From positions 1-60,291 of the forward strand of contig JAFZIJ010000148.1 of NCBI GenBank assembly GCA_017554445.1: 60,291 bases of DNA, in the 5' to 3' direction. Positions 8,103 to 18,500 of this stretch are shown in pieces. The notes under the pieces were generated by a model. That model was not told the origin of the DNA, did no database searches, and saw only the letters and a list, made by a program, of their open reading frames with translations. The translations under genes and the position numbers were made by a program. Every line of letters starts with the position of its first letter. The first letter of the stretch is position 1. The DNA comes from Victivallales bacterium (lineage in GTDB: Bacteria; Verrucomicrobiota; Lentisphaeria; Oligosphaerales; Oligosphaeraceae).

Positions 8103-9119
8103 ATGAGCAAGAAAATATTGGTAATCGGCGCGACTGGCGCGATGGGGCAGTATCTCGTTCCCACACTGGCGGAGATGGACTATGAAATCGACGCCATTTC
8201 GTTGGACGAAAAGGAATCGACGCAGCCCAACGTGCGTTATTTCAAGGCAAACGCGAAAGATCGCGCGACGCTGATGGGATTCCTGAAAAATCATTATGAT
8301 TGCATCGTCGATTTCATGACATATCCGACGAATATGCTGGCGACGATGATGCCGTTGATGACGTCGTTTACGGATCAATATATCTATCTGTCCAGCTGTC
8401 GTGTTTTCGCGAATGAAGAGAATCCGATTGTGGAATCGTCGCCGCGTCTCATCGATGCGTCGAAGGACGCGATTCTCGTGAACTCTGATGATTATTGCAT
8501 TTACAAAGCTCGTGGTGAGAATATATTGCGCAGTCTTCCGCGGAAGAATTGGACGATTGTCCGGCCTTCGACGACGTATTCGTATCTGCGTTACCAGCTG
8601 GTGACGTTGGAGGCGGCGGACACGGTCGGACGCGCATTCGCGGGCAAGCCTGTGGCGCTGCCCGAACAGGCGCGGTTCATTCCTGCGTCGCTCTGCTGGG
8701 GCGGCGATGTCGCAAAGATGTTCAAAGGATTGATTTTCAATGAGAAAGCGTTAGGTGAGGATTTCAATGTGACGACATCCGAAGCCCGTACCTGGCAGGA
8801 AATCGCCGATTACTACAAGGAAATCTGCGGACTTAAGGCCGTTTGGATTGACAAGGAGGACTATCTCTCGATATTGGAGCCTGATCCGTGCAATCTTGGC
8901 AAACGCTGGCAGTTGGAAGTGGCGCGGCTTTTCAATCGCGTTTATGACAACAGCAAAATGCTTGTTGTGACGGGACTTAAGCAAAGCGATTTCATCCCGT
9001 TGCGCAAAGGATTGGAATACGAGATTTCACGTTGCCCGAAGGATTATCCGTTCAAGAATAATGAGCGTATGGACGCTTTTTTTCGCAAAACATTAGGAAC
9101 CACGAATGGACACGAATGA
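8103..9119 (+). CDS. NAD-dependent epimerase/reductase family protein
   Basis: A 338-residue extended short-chain dehydrogenase-like protein. The Rossmann loop GATGAMGQYL follows the first strand (KKILVIG). YLSSCRVF and a later YCIYKARGE occupy the places of the usual Ser and Tyr-x3-Lys active-site groups. It resembles sugar-nucleotide epimerases but has no specific substrate marks. The ATG at 8103 is chosen because it begins at the Rossmann strand; the frame is open upstream to 8052 without a sensible N-terminus. The last residues (TTNGHE) are encoded by the CACGAATGGA repeat at 9101-9128, so the natural C-terminus may have been replaced. Confidence 0.8.
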   Translation: MSKKILVIGATGAMGQYLVPTLAEMDYEIDAISLDEKESTQPNVRYFKANAKDRATLMGFLKNHYDCIVDFMTYPTNMLATMMPLMTSFTDQYIYLSSCRVFANEENPIVESSPRLIDASKDAILVNSDDYCIYKARGENILRSLPRKNWTIVRPSTTYSYLRYQLVTLEAADTVGRAFAGKPVALPEQARFIPASLCWGGDVAKMFKGLIFNEKALGEDFNVTTSEARTWQEIADYYKEICGLKAVWIDKEDYLSILEPDPCNLGKRWQLEVARLFNRVYDNSKMLVVTGLKQSDFIPLRKGLEYEISRCPKDYPFKNNERMDAFFRKTLGTTNGHE

Positions 9120-9128
9120 ACACTAATG
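9101..9128. repeat. Three-copy 10-bp tandem repeat
   Basis: CACGAATGGA, CACGAATGAA and CACTAATG follow one another. The repeat covers the last codons and the stop of the epimerase gene and continues into the intergenic region. A looser echo, CCACTGAATACACTGAATAA, follows at about 9140. Confidence 0.75.
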
Positions 9129-9387
9129 TTTGTTATGAGTCCACTGAATACACTGAATAAACAGAATGCCTCGCCGCCGGGCCGACAATCCGCTGAAGAA
9201 TTTGTTTGAATAAAATGATTTCTGAATGCTGAACGGTCAACGGCTCCGGCGGCTGCGGCGGTTGTCATCGCTACGCATGAGAGTAGAAGTTGAAGGATAG
9301 TCATACGAAAAAGATTATTATATAGGTTTTTCTTTGGGAAACTGCAAGAAAAATAGATTGCAACAATTAACACAAAAGGAGTAAACA

Positions 9388-10134
9388 ATGGCAATTTGGA
9401 TTTCACATCGTGGCGAATCGCATGACGCCCCAGAAAACACTGCTTCCGCTTTCCGTCTGGCCATGGAGCGCGACGTTGACGGCATGGAAACCGATATTCA
9501 TCTGACAAGCGACAACGTGTTGGTTTGCAGCCATGACGCGAATACACAACGTTGCTGTGGCGGCGTGTCGATGGTCATCGAACAATCGACGTTTGAAGAA
9601 GTTGAAAAACTGGACGCCTGCAACGGCAAGATCGCTTTCCAGGGCGAAAAGATTCCGACTTTCGCGGAAGCCCTCGAAATTCTGAAGCCCGGCAAGCTTT
9701 TCTATGTGGAAATCAAGGAGAACGATCCGCGCGTCATCGATGCCATGATGGCGGAAATCGACAAATCACACTGCACGCGTGACCAGATCATCATGATCAG
9801 TTTCCATGCGGATATCGTGAAGCTTTTCAAGGAGAAGTATCCGAATCAGCAGGCGTTGTGGCTGACGTCGTTCAAGAAGAACGAAGACGGCACTTTCATG
9901 CATGACAAGGCGTTCTATCTGAAGAAATTGCAGGATTTGAAATGTGACGGCATCGATGCGCATTGCAATGCGGAATTCGTGGACGCGGAGTTCGTGAAGA
10001 TGATTCATGACGCGGGCATGTTCTATGCGGCATGGACGTTGGACACCGTTGAAATCTGCCAGCATTTCCTTGAAATCGGCATTGATTCCGTGACGTCCAA
10101 CTGCGCCGCAAAAATGCGCGACGCAATTGCGTAA
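9388..10134 (+). CDS. Glycerophosphodiester phosphodiesterase family protein
   Basis: A 248-residue protein of the GDPD family, which hydrolyses glycerophosphodiesters to glycerol 3-phosphate and an alcohol. The N-terminal ISHRGES, PENTASAF and the METDIHLTSDNVLVCSHD segment hold the expected His-Arg, Glu-Asn, Glu-x-Asp and second His active-site residues. There is no signal peptide, so it is probably cytoplasmic. The ribosome site AAAAGGAG is textbook. The next gene, a secreted lyase, starts 24 bases after its stop and may be co-transcribed. Confidence 0.92.
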   Translation: MAIWISHRGESHDAPENTASAFRLAMERDVDGMETDIHLTSDNVLVCSHDANTQRCCGGVSMVIEQSTFEEVEKLDACNGKIAFQGEKIPTFAEALEILKPGKLFYVEIKENDPRVIDAMMAEIDKSHCTRDQIIMISFHADIVKLFKEKYPNQQALWLTSFKKNEDGTFMHDKAFYLKKLQDLKCDGIDAHCNAEFVDAEFVKMIHDAGMFYAAWTLDTVEICQHFLEIGIDSVTSNCAAKMRDAIA

Positions 10135-10158
10135 TAACCCTATCATATAAGGTAGATT

Positions 10159-12741
10159 ATGAAACTCGCCTTCACCTCCGTTTTGCTTGTGTGCTGTTTG
10201 GTTTTGCACGGAAATCCGCGTGAAGGCGAGTTTGAGGCCGCCTTGTCACGGCTGGGCGGTCAAGTGACGTTCAGTGGCGGTGGTTACAATCGTAGCATCC
10301 CGTTGAACAATCTCATTTTGGATCGGAATGGCTGGGGGCCAGTCATCAATCCGCCGATGACTGGCGAATATCATATCACAATGCCCGTGGCGGTGGATGT
10401 GCAGGCGGTGGCGCTCTGGCAACACAAACGGCCTGGCGCGATGCGTCAGATCAAATCTTTCGATGTTCTGCTGGATGGTCAGTTGGTGAAAGAAAATTGC
10501 GACATTCCGCGAGATCAGACGCAGAAGGAGACACGTTTCGATCTGGATGGGCGGACGGCGAAAACGGTGACCATTCGTATTCGTGAACTCTATCCGCAGG
10601 AAGGCAAAGAAGCGGCATGGGGTGGCTTTGATCGTGTGCATGTCTATAGTAAAACGGATCTTAGCGAATTGATGAGTCCACCGGAGGAATATACGTTCAA
10701 GCCTGTTTCGGTCGAAACGCCGCATGAATGGACGGCTCCGAAGACCTATACGGTTGTGAAAAACGTGGAAGGCAATCCATGCCTGCAATGGGACGCCGAG
10801 GAATTGGCGGCGATGCGCAAAGAATTGGCAGCCAATACGTTCATGCAAGAACAGGTGGCTCAGGGAAAGTCGCAGTTGGCGGGATTGCTGAAAACGCCGC
10901 CCGTTGTTCCTGCGGGTGAAAAGAATGAAGCAGGTGAATATATTCATGTATCCGACCGCAAGACAATGCCGAGCGGCGAGACATGGGGGCGTATCCATAA
11001 CCAACTGGCGGTCAACGCATTGACCGCAGCAATGCTATGGCGGTTGACGGATGATGCGCCATACCGCGATTTGGCGAAATCCATTCTCATGGGTTATGTG
11101 AAGGAATATCCGAACTACCGCGTCGGAGCACGGCCGGGCTTCAGCCATGATCCGAGCATCATTTTCGACCAGCGGTTGTCCGATTCCACATGGCTCATCA
11201 TGATGGTTCGCGCATATGATTTGATTTATGACGAATTTTCGACGGATGAACGGAAAGATGTGGAAGATGTTGTTCTGAAGGCGAATGCGAAGCATATTGC
11301 AGGCAATCGTTCCCATCTGATTTCGGCCACGAACTGGGCCGTCATTTCGACGGCCGCCATCCTCTTGACTGGCTATGCCACCCATGACGCGGAATTGGTC
11401 GATATCGCTGAAAATGGCTGGACCAACAACAAAGGCGGTCGCCAAGGCGGTTATAAGTTCCAGTTCAAGAACGGAATAGGGGATGACATGCTTTGGAAGG
11501 AAGGCGCAATGGGTTATCAGGGGATGGCGTTGCAGGGATTGATTACGATGGCGGAGACGTTGCGCCACCACGGCATCGACATGTATGCCGCCAACGACGG
11601 TGCGCTGAAGAAACTGTTTGATTCTCAGCTTGTTTTCAGTTATCCGAACTACGTTTCGCCTGCCATCCATGACAGTGGCGCCGTCAGCATCTTCAATTGG
11701 AACGACACGGTGTGGGAATATGCTTACGACAACTACCGCGATCCAGCCTATCTGCCTATATTGAAAGGAATTACGCGGTGGTTTCCGACGCGTTTCCAGA
11801 TTTTTGTCAGCACGACGAAATACTCGGTTCCCGATGTTGCGGAAGAAGCCGCTAAAACGCTTGGTTCCATAAACTTCGATTCCGTTGGCTATGCCGTTCT
11901 GCGACTGAATGGCGGCGATCCCTTCCTGTTGTTGGATTATGGTCCACATGGTTCGCACAGCCATCTAGACAAACTGAATCTTGACATCTTCTCTCATGGA
12001 GAGCAGCTCGCCGCCGATCCAGGCAGTGCATGGTACGAAACGTCGGAATATAAGGAATGGTATTCCAAGTCGTTCGCGCACAATCTGTTAATCGTTGATG
12101 AACAGGATCAGTCGCCCGCGAAGGGGACGTTGGTGGCGTTTGGCGGCGATGAAAAAGAACAGCATGCGCGAGCCGTTTGCGACGAAGCCGTCAGTGGCGT
12201 CATGCAGGATCGTTCCGTCTATATGACGGATGAATACATCGTCGATATTTTCGGAGCGTTTTCGCGTTTGGAACATACGTATGATTTGGTATGGCATCTG
12301 CGTGGCGAGCCATCGTTGCCTGCCATCTTCAAGCCGTTGGACAGAAAATACGAAAACGGCGGCTACCGAATGCTGACAGGGCTTTCGTCTTGTGAGACGA
12401 AAGCTACTTGGACGGCGGATTTTACGGCGAAAGGGCAGACATTCACGCGATTGGAACACAACAAAATGACACCGTTTCAATGCGGCAAGCCTGGTCATGT
12501 GACGCGTTTTATCGTGCCAGAAGTTTCTGAACCGACGGAATATGTGACGGGACGTGGTGTTCAGGGAGAAAACGGACCGCTGACGATTTTCGCGCGCCGT
12601 CGTGCGAAAAGCACCGTATTTTGCACCGTCATCGACATCTCCGGCCGAAACGCCGTTCTAGACGTGAAACGCGGCGGCGACGGCCTCTCCACATGGGTGG
12701 AAGTCGTCACCGCCGCAGGAAGCAAACGGTATGGATTCTAG
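10159..12741 (+). CDS. Secreted heparinase II/III-type polysaccharide lyase
   Basis: An 860-residue exported protein with a signal peptide at residues 1-18. Residues about 20-165 look like a beta-sandwich carbohydrate-binding (discoidin-like) domain. An alpha-helical region of alginate-lyase/heparinase type follows (HNQLAVNALTAAMLWRLT near 284; ISATNWAVIS near 392, with a candidate catalytic Asn). The C-terminal half has the heparinase II/III signature GSHSHLDKLNLDIF near residue 600 and YSKSFAHNLLIVDE near 638, with active-site His and Tyr candidates. Related enzymes cleave uronic-acid polymers such as alginate, heparin or heparosan by beta-elimination. The substrate is unknown. The stop codon abuts the hairpin pair at 12741-12790. 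Confidence 0.85.
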   Translation: MKLAFTSVLLVCCLVLHGNPREGEFEAALSRLGGQVTFSGGGYNRSIPLNNLILDRNGWGPVINPPMTGEYHITMPVAVDVQAVALWQHKRPGAMRQIKSFDVLLDGQLVKENCDIPRDQTQKETRFDLDGRTAKTVTIRIRELYPQEGKEAAWGGFDRVHVYSKTDLSELMSPPEEYTFKPVSVETPHEWTAPKTYTVVKNVEGNPCLQWDAEELAAMRKELAANTFMQEQVAQGKSQLAGLLKTPPVVPAGEKNEAGEYIHVSDRKTMPSGETWGRIHNQLAVNALTAAMLWRLTDDAPYRDLAKSILMGYVKEYPNYRVGARPGFSHDPSIIFDQRLSDSTWLIMMVRAYDLIYDEFSTDERKDVEDVVLKANAKHIAGNRSHLISATNWAVISTAAILLTGYATHDAELVDIAENGWTNNKGGRQGGYKFQFKNGIGDDMLWKEGAMGYQGMALQGLITMAETLRHHGIDMYAANDGALKKLFDSQLVFSYPNYVSPAIHDSGAVSIFNWNDTVWEYAYDNYRDPAYLPILKGITRWFPTRFQIFVSTTKYSVPDVAEEAAKTLGSINFDSVGYAVLRLNGGDPFLLLDYGPHGSHSHLDKLNLDIFSHGEQLAADPGSAWYETSEYKEWYSKSFAHNLLIVDEQDQSPAKGTLVAFGGDEKEQHARAVCDEAVSGVMQDRSVYMTDEYIVDIFGAFSRLEHTYDLVWHLRGEPSLPAIFKPLDRKYENGGYRMLTGLSSCETKATWTADFTAKGQTFTRLEHNKMTPFQCGKPGHVTRFIVPEVSEPTEYVTGRGVQGENGPLTIFARRRAKSTVFCTVIDISGRNAVLDVKRGGDGLSTWVEVVTAAGSKRYGF

Positions 12742-12790
12742 GGAAGGTCACGTTCCCGCGTGACCGGTTGCGCAGGAACACAGCCCTCCC
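12741..12790. repeat. Head-to-head pair of hairpin repeat units between convergent genes
   Basis: Unit A (12741-12767, plus) begins GGGAAGG and folds TCACGT / loop TCCC / GCGTGA. Unit B (12790-12764, minus) begins GGGAGGG and folds CTGTGT / loop TCCT / GCGCAA. They overlap by the four bases CCGG. The pair fills the gap between the convergent lyase and aminotransferase genes and could end transcription from both sides, but it lacks T runs. Confidence 0.75.
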
Positions 12791-12795
12791 GTTGA

Positions 12796-14076
12796 TCACA
12801 GCGAATTGGCCACTTCGAGAATCTTCTCCGGCTGGGAGACGACTTTTTCGAAGCCTTGGACGTAGAGATCCACGAGGCCTAAATCGTTGGGCGGGTATAG
12901 GCTGTGCAAATAAGAATGGTTCGCGATAAACTCCTTCGTGACGGGATATTGCGATGGATTGTAGTTGGCGAAGCCTTTGTAATGCGCGCAATTCCACGGG
13001 CAACCGTTGCCGTAGGCGTTGTGATGCTGGAAGATGTCCATGGAGGGGACGGGCGTGGATTGCCACTGTCCGAAACCAATGCCTTCCGCCTTCAGAATCT
13101 TGATCATGGCGGCTTTGAATTTTGGCGCGGGGATGTCGAGTCCGAGTTCCTGCGGGCGGAAATCGACGATGTAGGAGAAATAAACTGGCTTGCGGTCGGC
13201 TGGTTCATAGGGACCTTTCAGACCAGGGATGTTGGCCAGTTTATCCGTCATGTAGTGAGCCATTTCATAACGACGCGCATTGTATTCGGGGAGGCGTTTG
13301 AACTGCGAACGGATGAGTGCCGTCACGAATTCATGCGGACGGTAGTTCCATCCGAGTGCGGCCAGTTTGTGGGGCGTCGTCTCCGCGTCGATTGGAACTT
13401 CGCGGAAATCGCGCATCCAGCTGGCGTACTGGTAGGCGTCTTCGCTGTTGGTGACGAAAAGGCCGCCTTCGCCGCCGGAGAGGTTCTTGGAACGATTGCA
13501 GCTGAAGCCTGCGGTCGTTTCCATGGAGCCGACGTATTTGCCGTTGATGGAGGCTCCATGGGCCTGGCAACAGTCACCGACGACAGGAATGCCGTGCTTT
13601 TGCGCAATTGGAATGATTCGTTCCAAATCGGCGGGCATGCCGTGGATGTGGACGGGCAGGATGGCCTTTGTGCGCGGCGTGATGGCGGCTTCCAACAGAT
13701 CCGGATCAAGACTGAACGTGTCTTTATCGATATCGACGAACACGGGAATGGCGTTCTGATGGAGGACGATGGCGGCGGACGACCAGTAGGTGAAGGCGGG
13801 CAGAATGACTTCATCGCCCGGCCCGATGCCGAGCGAAGCGAGAGCCATATGGAGGGCTCCTGTGCCGCTATTGACGATAATGCAATGCTTTACACCGATG
13901 AAGTCTGCAAATTCCTTTTGCAGGGCTTGGCACTGCGGAGCAAAAATGCCGTGGAGGACATTGGAGTCGAAGACGGACATGACGGCGTCGCGGTCCGCCT
14001 GCGTGAGTGGAGGCCACGTTTTGATGAAGCCATCCGGAACCGTCTTTTCGCCGCCGAAAATTGCGAGAGTTTTCAT
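12796..14076 (-). CDS. DegT/DnrJ/EryC1/StrS-family aminotransferase
   Basis: A 426-residue PLP-dependent sugar aminotransferase-type protein. The PLP lysine is Lys197 in FSCNRSKNLSGGEGG; Asp168 (VVGDCCQAHGA) should contact the pyridine nitrogen; NSGTGALHMAL (69-79) binds phosphate. Relatives transfer an amino group from glutamate to a keto sugar. The N-terminus (FGGEKTV) is like the inositol/aminoshikimate branch rather than PglE, so the substrate is open. It lies 80 bases after the NeuD-like acetyltransferase on the same strand, next to a FlaA1-type dehydratase, which fits a 4-keto-6-deoxy-HexNAc substrate. Confidence 0.9.
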   Translation of the reverse strand: MKTLAIFGGEKTVPDGFIKTWPPLTQADRDAVMSVFDSNVLHGIFAPQCQALQKEFADFIGVKHCIIVNSGTGALHMALASLGIGPGDEVILPAFTYWSSAAIVLHQNAIPVFVDIDKDTFSLDPDLLEAAITPRTKAILPVHIHGMPADLERIIPIAQKHGIPVVGDCCQAHGASINGKYVGSMETTAGFSCNRSKNLSGGEGGLFVTNSEDAYQYASWMRDFREVPIDAETTPHKLAALGWNYRPHEFVTALIRSQFKRLPEYNARRYEMAHYMTDKLANIPGLKGPYEPADRKPVYFSYIVDFRPQELGLDIPAPKFKAAMIKILKAEGIGFGQWQSTPVPSMDIFQHHNAYGNGCPWNCAHYKGFANYNPSQYPVTKEFIANHSYLHSLYPPNDLGLVDLYVQGFEKVVSQPEKILEVANSL

Positions 14077-14156
14077 GGTCTATGCCTTGTGAAAAATATT
14101 GATTAGGAACGTTTTACTTGAGCGTTTGGCTGTCTATGACATGCCGATTGATTCAA

Positions 14157-14669
14157 TCAAAGCGGAAACTGCCTGTTTTCAATGACTTGGCCTGCCTCAA
14201 TTTTCGTAAGCCGCGGAATGCGGTTTTCGGCCTTCACAATGGCGCCGACGCAGATGTGGCAGGCTTCTTCGATGACGGTGCCGTGGTCGATCATGGCGCC
14301 GATGTTGATGAGACAGCTGCGTTTGATGACACAGGCGGTGTTGACGACGGCTTTCGGGAGAATGATCGAGCCGGGCATGATGGTGGCGGTTGGACTGACG
14401 TAGGCGGCTGCATGGACGATAGTTGCGAGTTTTATTCCGGCCGCTTCAATGCGCTGGCCGAGCATCAGTCGCAGTTCGTTGTTGCCCAACGCGGGGAGCA
14501 TTTCCGTCGCGTCATCCTTGAAATTGGCGAAATCCACGCATTTTCCAATGACGTCCGGAGCATTGCTGCCGTCGTCGAGAAATGAAATGGTTTCATAGCG
14601 GCCGCTCTGTGCGGCCAGATCGGCGACCGTGCGACCAAAACCGCCGGCTCCTAGAATGATCAGACGCAT
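14157..14669 (-). CDS. NeuD/PglD-like sugar O/N-acyltransferase, short
   Basis: A 170-residue protein with the NeuD/PglD layout: an N-terminal Rossmann-like domain (RLIILGAGGFGRTVADLA, then FLDD) and a C-terminal left-handed beta-helix with isoleucine-rich hexads. The MIDHGTVIEE segment supplies a His in the position of the catalytic base of PglD. The helix is one or two coils shorter than usual (PglD is about 195 residues) and ends in an atypical tail. It starts after AAGGAG. With the aminotransferase downstream it would acetylate the new amino group. It lies beyond the terminator at 14760-14796, so it needs its own promoter or read-through. Confidence 0.8.
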   Translation of the reverse strand: MRLIILGAGGFGRTVADLAAQSGRYETISFLDDGSNAPDVIGKCVDFANFKDDATEMLPALGNNELRLMLGQRIEAAGIKLATIVHAAAYVSPTATIMPGSIILPKAVVNTACVIKRSCLINIGAMIDHGTVIEEACHICVGAIVKAENRIPRLTKIEAGQVIENRQFPL

Positions 14670-14759
14670 AATGACTCCTTGTTCGTATTGAAAAAGTGAA
14701 CTTTTTATCTAAAATACAATACCATATATTAAAAGTCATCCAAAACAAACGAAAGCGAT

Positions 14760-14796
14760 AAAAAATCCACGGCATTGTTTTGAAACGCCGTGGATT
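14760..14796 (-). terminator. Rho-independent terminator after the GlmU-like gene
   Basis: A perfect 10-bp stem (AATCCACGGC, 14764-14773, with GCCGTGGATT, 14787-14796) with a 13-base loop, followed on the minus strand by a T run. It lies about 30 bases past the stop of the nucleotidyltransferase gene and separates that two-gene unit from the acetyltransferase and aminotransferase genes. Confidence 0.8.
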
Positions 14797-14825
14797 CCAT
14801 GTGACGATTTGCTTGAGAGAATGCG

Positions 14826-15572
14826 CTATAGTCCCATGCGGCGTTTGAGGATTTGTTCGCAGATGCGAAGGTCTTCCTGCGTATTGACGCCTCGGAGGTC
14901 GTCTCCGTCATCTGTCGGGAAGGTTTCGACGAGCAGGCCGGCCTGCGCCATCAGTTGCGGAACTTCCGTCAGATAGTATTCATGTTGAACGTTTTGCGAA
15001 CCAACTTGCGGGAGGAACTGGAATAGCGCCTTGCTGTCAAAGGCGAGAACTCCCGCGAAAAGTTCTTGGATTTGCGCTTGTTCCGGCGTGCAGTCCTTTC
15101 CTTCGACGATCGCCTCAAATGAGCCGCTGCCATTTCGCACAATACGGGCCCACATTTTCAGTTCAGGATTTTCGGCAGTCAACAGCGTGCAAGATGCATG
15201 GCGTGATTCATGGAAGTCACAGAGCGCGAGCATGTTTTCGCGGCGGAAGAGCGGCATGTCACCGAATGTCACGAGAACCGTGCCGTCGAAATCGCGGAAA
15301 TGATCTTCACAGACCAGCACGGCGTGGCCAGTGCCTTTCTGCTCCGTCTGTTCGACATAGTGGTATCTGTCTCCGAAGTGGTTGATGATGGCATCCTTCT
15401 TGTAGCCGACGACGATGTACGTATCGTCGTCCGGAATGAAATCCGTCTGTTCAAGAACGACTTGCAGAAGCGGTCTGCCGCCGACGCAATGCATCACCTT
15501 CGGCGGGGCATCTTCTGATTTGGTCAGTCTGGAGCCTTTTCCTGCAGCTGGAATGATAATGCGTCTGTTCAT
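14826..15572 (-). CDS. GlmU-type N-acetylglucosamine-1-phosphate uridylyltransferase-like protein (pyrophosphorylase domain only)
   Basis: A 248-residue nucleotidyltransferase. The N-terminal loop AAGKGSRL, PPKVMHCVGGRPLL and EQKGTGHAVL match the pyrophosphorylase half of GlmU, where GTGHA contacts UTP and the acetamido sugar. The C-terminal acetyltransferase beta-helix of bifunctional GlmU is absent. An enzyme of this form would need a sugar phosphate that is already N-acetylated. The gene immediately upstream (23 bases away) encodes an N-acetylhexosamine 1-kinase-like domain, which could make exactly that. The two form a unit closed by the terminator at 14760-14796. Confidence 0.82.
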   Translation of the reverse strand: MNRRIIIPAAGKGSRLTKSEDAPPKVMHCVGGRPLLQVVLEQTDFIPDDDTYIVVGYKKDAIINHFGDRYHYVEQTEQKGTGHAVLVCEDHFRDFDGTVLVTFGDMPLFRRENMLALCDFHESRHASCTLLTAENPELKMWARIVRNGSGSFEAIVEGKDCTPEQAQIQELFAGVLAFDSKALFQFLPQVGSQNVQHEYYLTEVPQLMAQAGLLVETFPTDDGDDLRGVNTQEDLRICEQILKRRMGL

Positions 15573-15595
15573 ATTCTCTTGTGTTTTGTTTGCCG

Positions 15596-18500
15596 TCAGA
15601 GAGATGTGACAGGCAGGTTGAGTTCAGTATAAATTTTCACGAGAATCTGCTTGATCTGCGGGAGCTTGGCCTCCATGTCCCGCACGAGCGCGAGCTGCGT
15701 GCGCGCGCGATCAAGATTCTGGCCGGGGTAGTCGATCTGCGTATAGTAGATATCGCCGTTGATATGATCCGCAAGGAAGCGGATGCCGTCTTCAGACGTG
15801 ATGACAAGGGAGGCGAAGGGGAGGAGTTCGAGCTCTTTGACGGTGAGCATGTCGCCGCAGGCTTCGAGCCAGCCGCGTGCGTATTGTTCATAGAGTGAAA
15901 GGTCGCAACTGACTTTGGACAAGTCCTTTTCGTCATCCTTCGCGGTATTCGTGCCGATTCGCATGCTGTCGCCGAAGTCATAGAGCGGAGAGGACGGCAT
16001 GACGGTGTCCAGATCGATGATGGCGACAGGGGAGTGCGTCTTGTTGTCGAAGAGGATGTTGTTGAGATTGCAGTCGTTATGGCAGATTCGCGTGGGAATT
16101 TCACCTTTTGACAGCGGTTCGGAGATTTTCGAGAAGAGCGGGACATGTGAGCGGATGAATTCGATTTCGGGCTGGACATCCTTCACACGATCTTTCAAAT
16201 TGGCTTTGATGGCTGTTTCAAGGTCCTGGTAACGGCTGAATGTGTTGTGGAAGTTTGGAATGACTTCATGGATTTTCGACGGCGGGATGTCAGACATCTG
16301 GCGGATAAACGAACCGAAGGCGAGGCCTGCCTGATAGAACGTTTCAGGTGAGTTCGGCAGGTCGAGAGAATAGACTTCGTCGAAATGGGTCATGAGACGC
16401 CATGCGCCGCCATCTGTGAAGATATATGGCTTGCCGTCCTGCGTGGTACGGGCCATCTGGACGGCGCCTTTCGGCGAGTTGCCGGGGAGCTTGAAATTGT
16501 CATGGAGGTGTTCCGTCACAAGGACGAAGTTGTCCATGAGCGCCGCGATGTCCGGGAAGACATGGGTGTTGATTCGCTGGAGCGTGTAGGAATGGGCGTG
16601 GTGCAGCTTGGTCTCCACATGGTATGTCTGGTTGATGTAGCCTTTGTTCAGACGAGTGATGGACACGACGTCACCATGGATGTTGAACTGCCTGACGACG
16701 GCCGCAAGTCGTTCGAATTCATCCTTATCCAATGGGAGGATAGGTGTCGTTTGGATGGCGACGGGATGGTATGTCGGGACGAGTGAGGCGACGAGATGGC
16801 GGATGTCGTTGAAGTTGTTCTGACAGGCTTCGGCGAGTTGGTTCAGCTTTTCGATGAAGGCTTTAGTGTCCATTTCGATAGGCTTGGCGATATGGATGAG
16901 ATGGTTTGCCGTAGTCTGGAGGCCCTCTTCGGACATGAGCTTTTCTTCGAACAGCTTTTCGCCTGGCCGTAGGCCCGTGTATTTGATTTTGATATCGACA
17001 TCCGGCCGGAGTCCGGAGAGCTTGATGAGATTTCGTGCCAAATCGTCGATTTTGATCGGTTCTCCCATGTCCAGCACGAAAATTTCGCCGCCTTTGGCAT
17101 AGGTTTCCGCCTGGAGGACGAGTGATACGGCTTCTGGAATTGTCATGAAGTAGCGGATGATGTTCGGATCTGTCACGCAGACGGGGCCGCCGGCTTCAAT
17201 CTGCTTCTTGAAGAGCGGGATGACGGAGCCGTTGGATCCAAGGACGTTGCCGAAACGGACGGCGACGAATTCCGTTTTGCGCGTCGGCTGAATGTTCGGC
17301 ACGACGACATTGTGGTCATGGAGAAGCGGCAGCTCTGAAATGCGGCCTTCCTGCGAATATTTGTTCAAGGTTTGGATGACCATTTCGCAGAGGCGTTTGG
17401 AGGCGCCCATGATGTTGGTTGGATTGACGGCTTTGTCCGTTGAAATGAGAAGGAAGCGTTCCGCACCGTAGAGCATGGCGGCATGGCCCGTCTTGTATGT
17501 GCCGATGACATTGTTCTTGATGCTTTCGCAAGGGGAATCCTCCATGAGCGGCACATGCTTGTGCGCGGCGGCATGGAAGACGATGTCCGGACGATAGTCA
17601 TGGAACAGCTGGTAAACTCTGCGTGAATCGCGGACGGAGCCAATGAGGACGGTGAGGTTCAGACTTTCATGATATTTGGCGAGAAGCTCTTGCTGGATGT
17701 CATAGGCATTGTTTTCATAGATGTCAAAGATAATGAGATGCTTGGGGGTATGGGCTGCGATCTGCCGGCAGAGCTCCGAACCGATGGAACCGCCGCCACC
17801 CGTGACAAGGATGACCTTGCCGGCGAGTTGGTTGAAGATTTCGTCCATGTTGACTTTGATCGGCTCGCGCCCGAGCAAGTCTTCGATTTTGACTTCCTGC
17901 AGGGTGCGGATGGTTACTTCGCCGCTGGCGAGCTGGACGAGACCTGGAACACTAAGTAATTCACATCCAGAGTCTTTGCATATGTTGAGGAGTTTCTGTT
18001 TGTTCTCAAAGGAGGCGGAGGGGATGGCGAAGAGAATTTTGTGGATGTTGTGCTTCTTGACGGCGTCCAGAATGACTTCACGGCCGCCGATGATGGGGAC
18101 GCCTTCCATGTTGCGGTTCCATTTGTTGGGGTCGTCGTCAATAGCGCAACAGATTTTCAGTTCGGAAGAGGGAGAGGTGTTCAAATCGCGGATGAGCATC
18201 TGGGCGGCCGCTCCCGCGCCGATGAGCATGACGCGGTTTTCGGGCGCGGGCTTGGACATGATTTTGCGGAATTTCGCAAGTTCAAGCCGCATGAACCGAT
18301 AGAGAAAGCGCGAAAATAGCAGGAAGCCGAATTGGAAGATGCCGCCGATGAGAAAATATGAGACCGGCATGCGTTGGAAGAAGACGGTAATGCCGACAAT
18401 ATGGAGAAGTAATGTGACGGCAGTAGCGAAACAACAGAGCCCTAGTTCGCGGTAGCTGGCGTAGCGCCACAAGGAGTGATACAATTTACATAAGCCGTAA

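Noticed and set aside
12904..14106. A 400-residue open frame on the plus strand
   Set aside because: Antisense to the DegT aminotransferase, whose PLP-lysine motif is intact. No recognisable domain.
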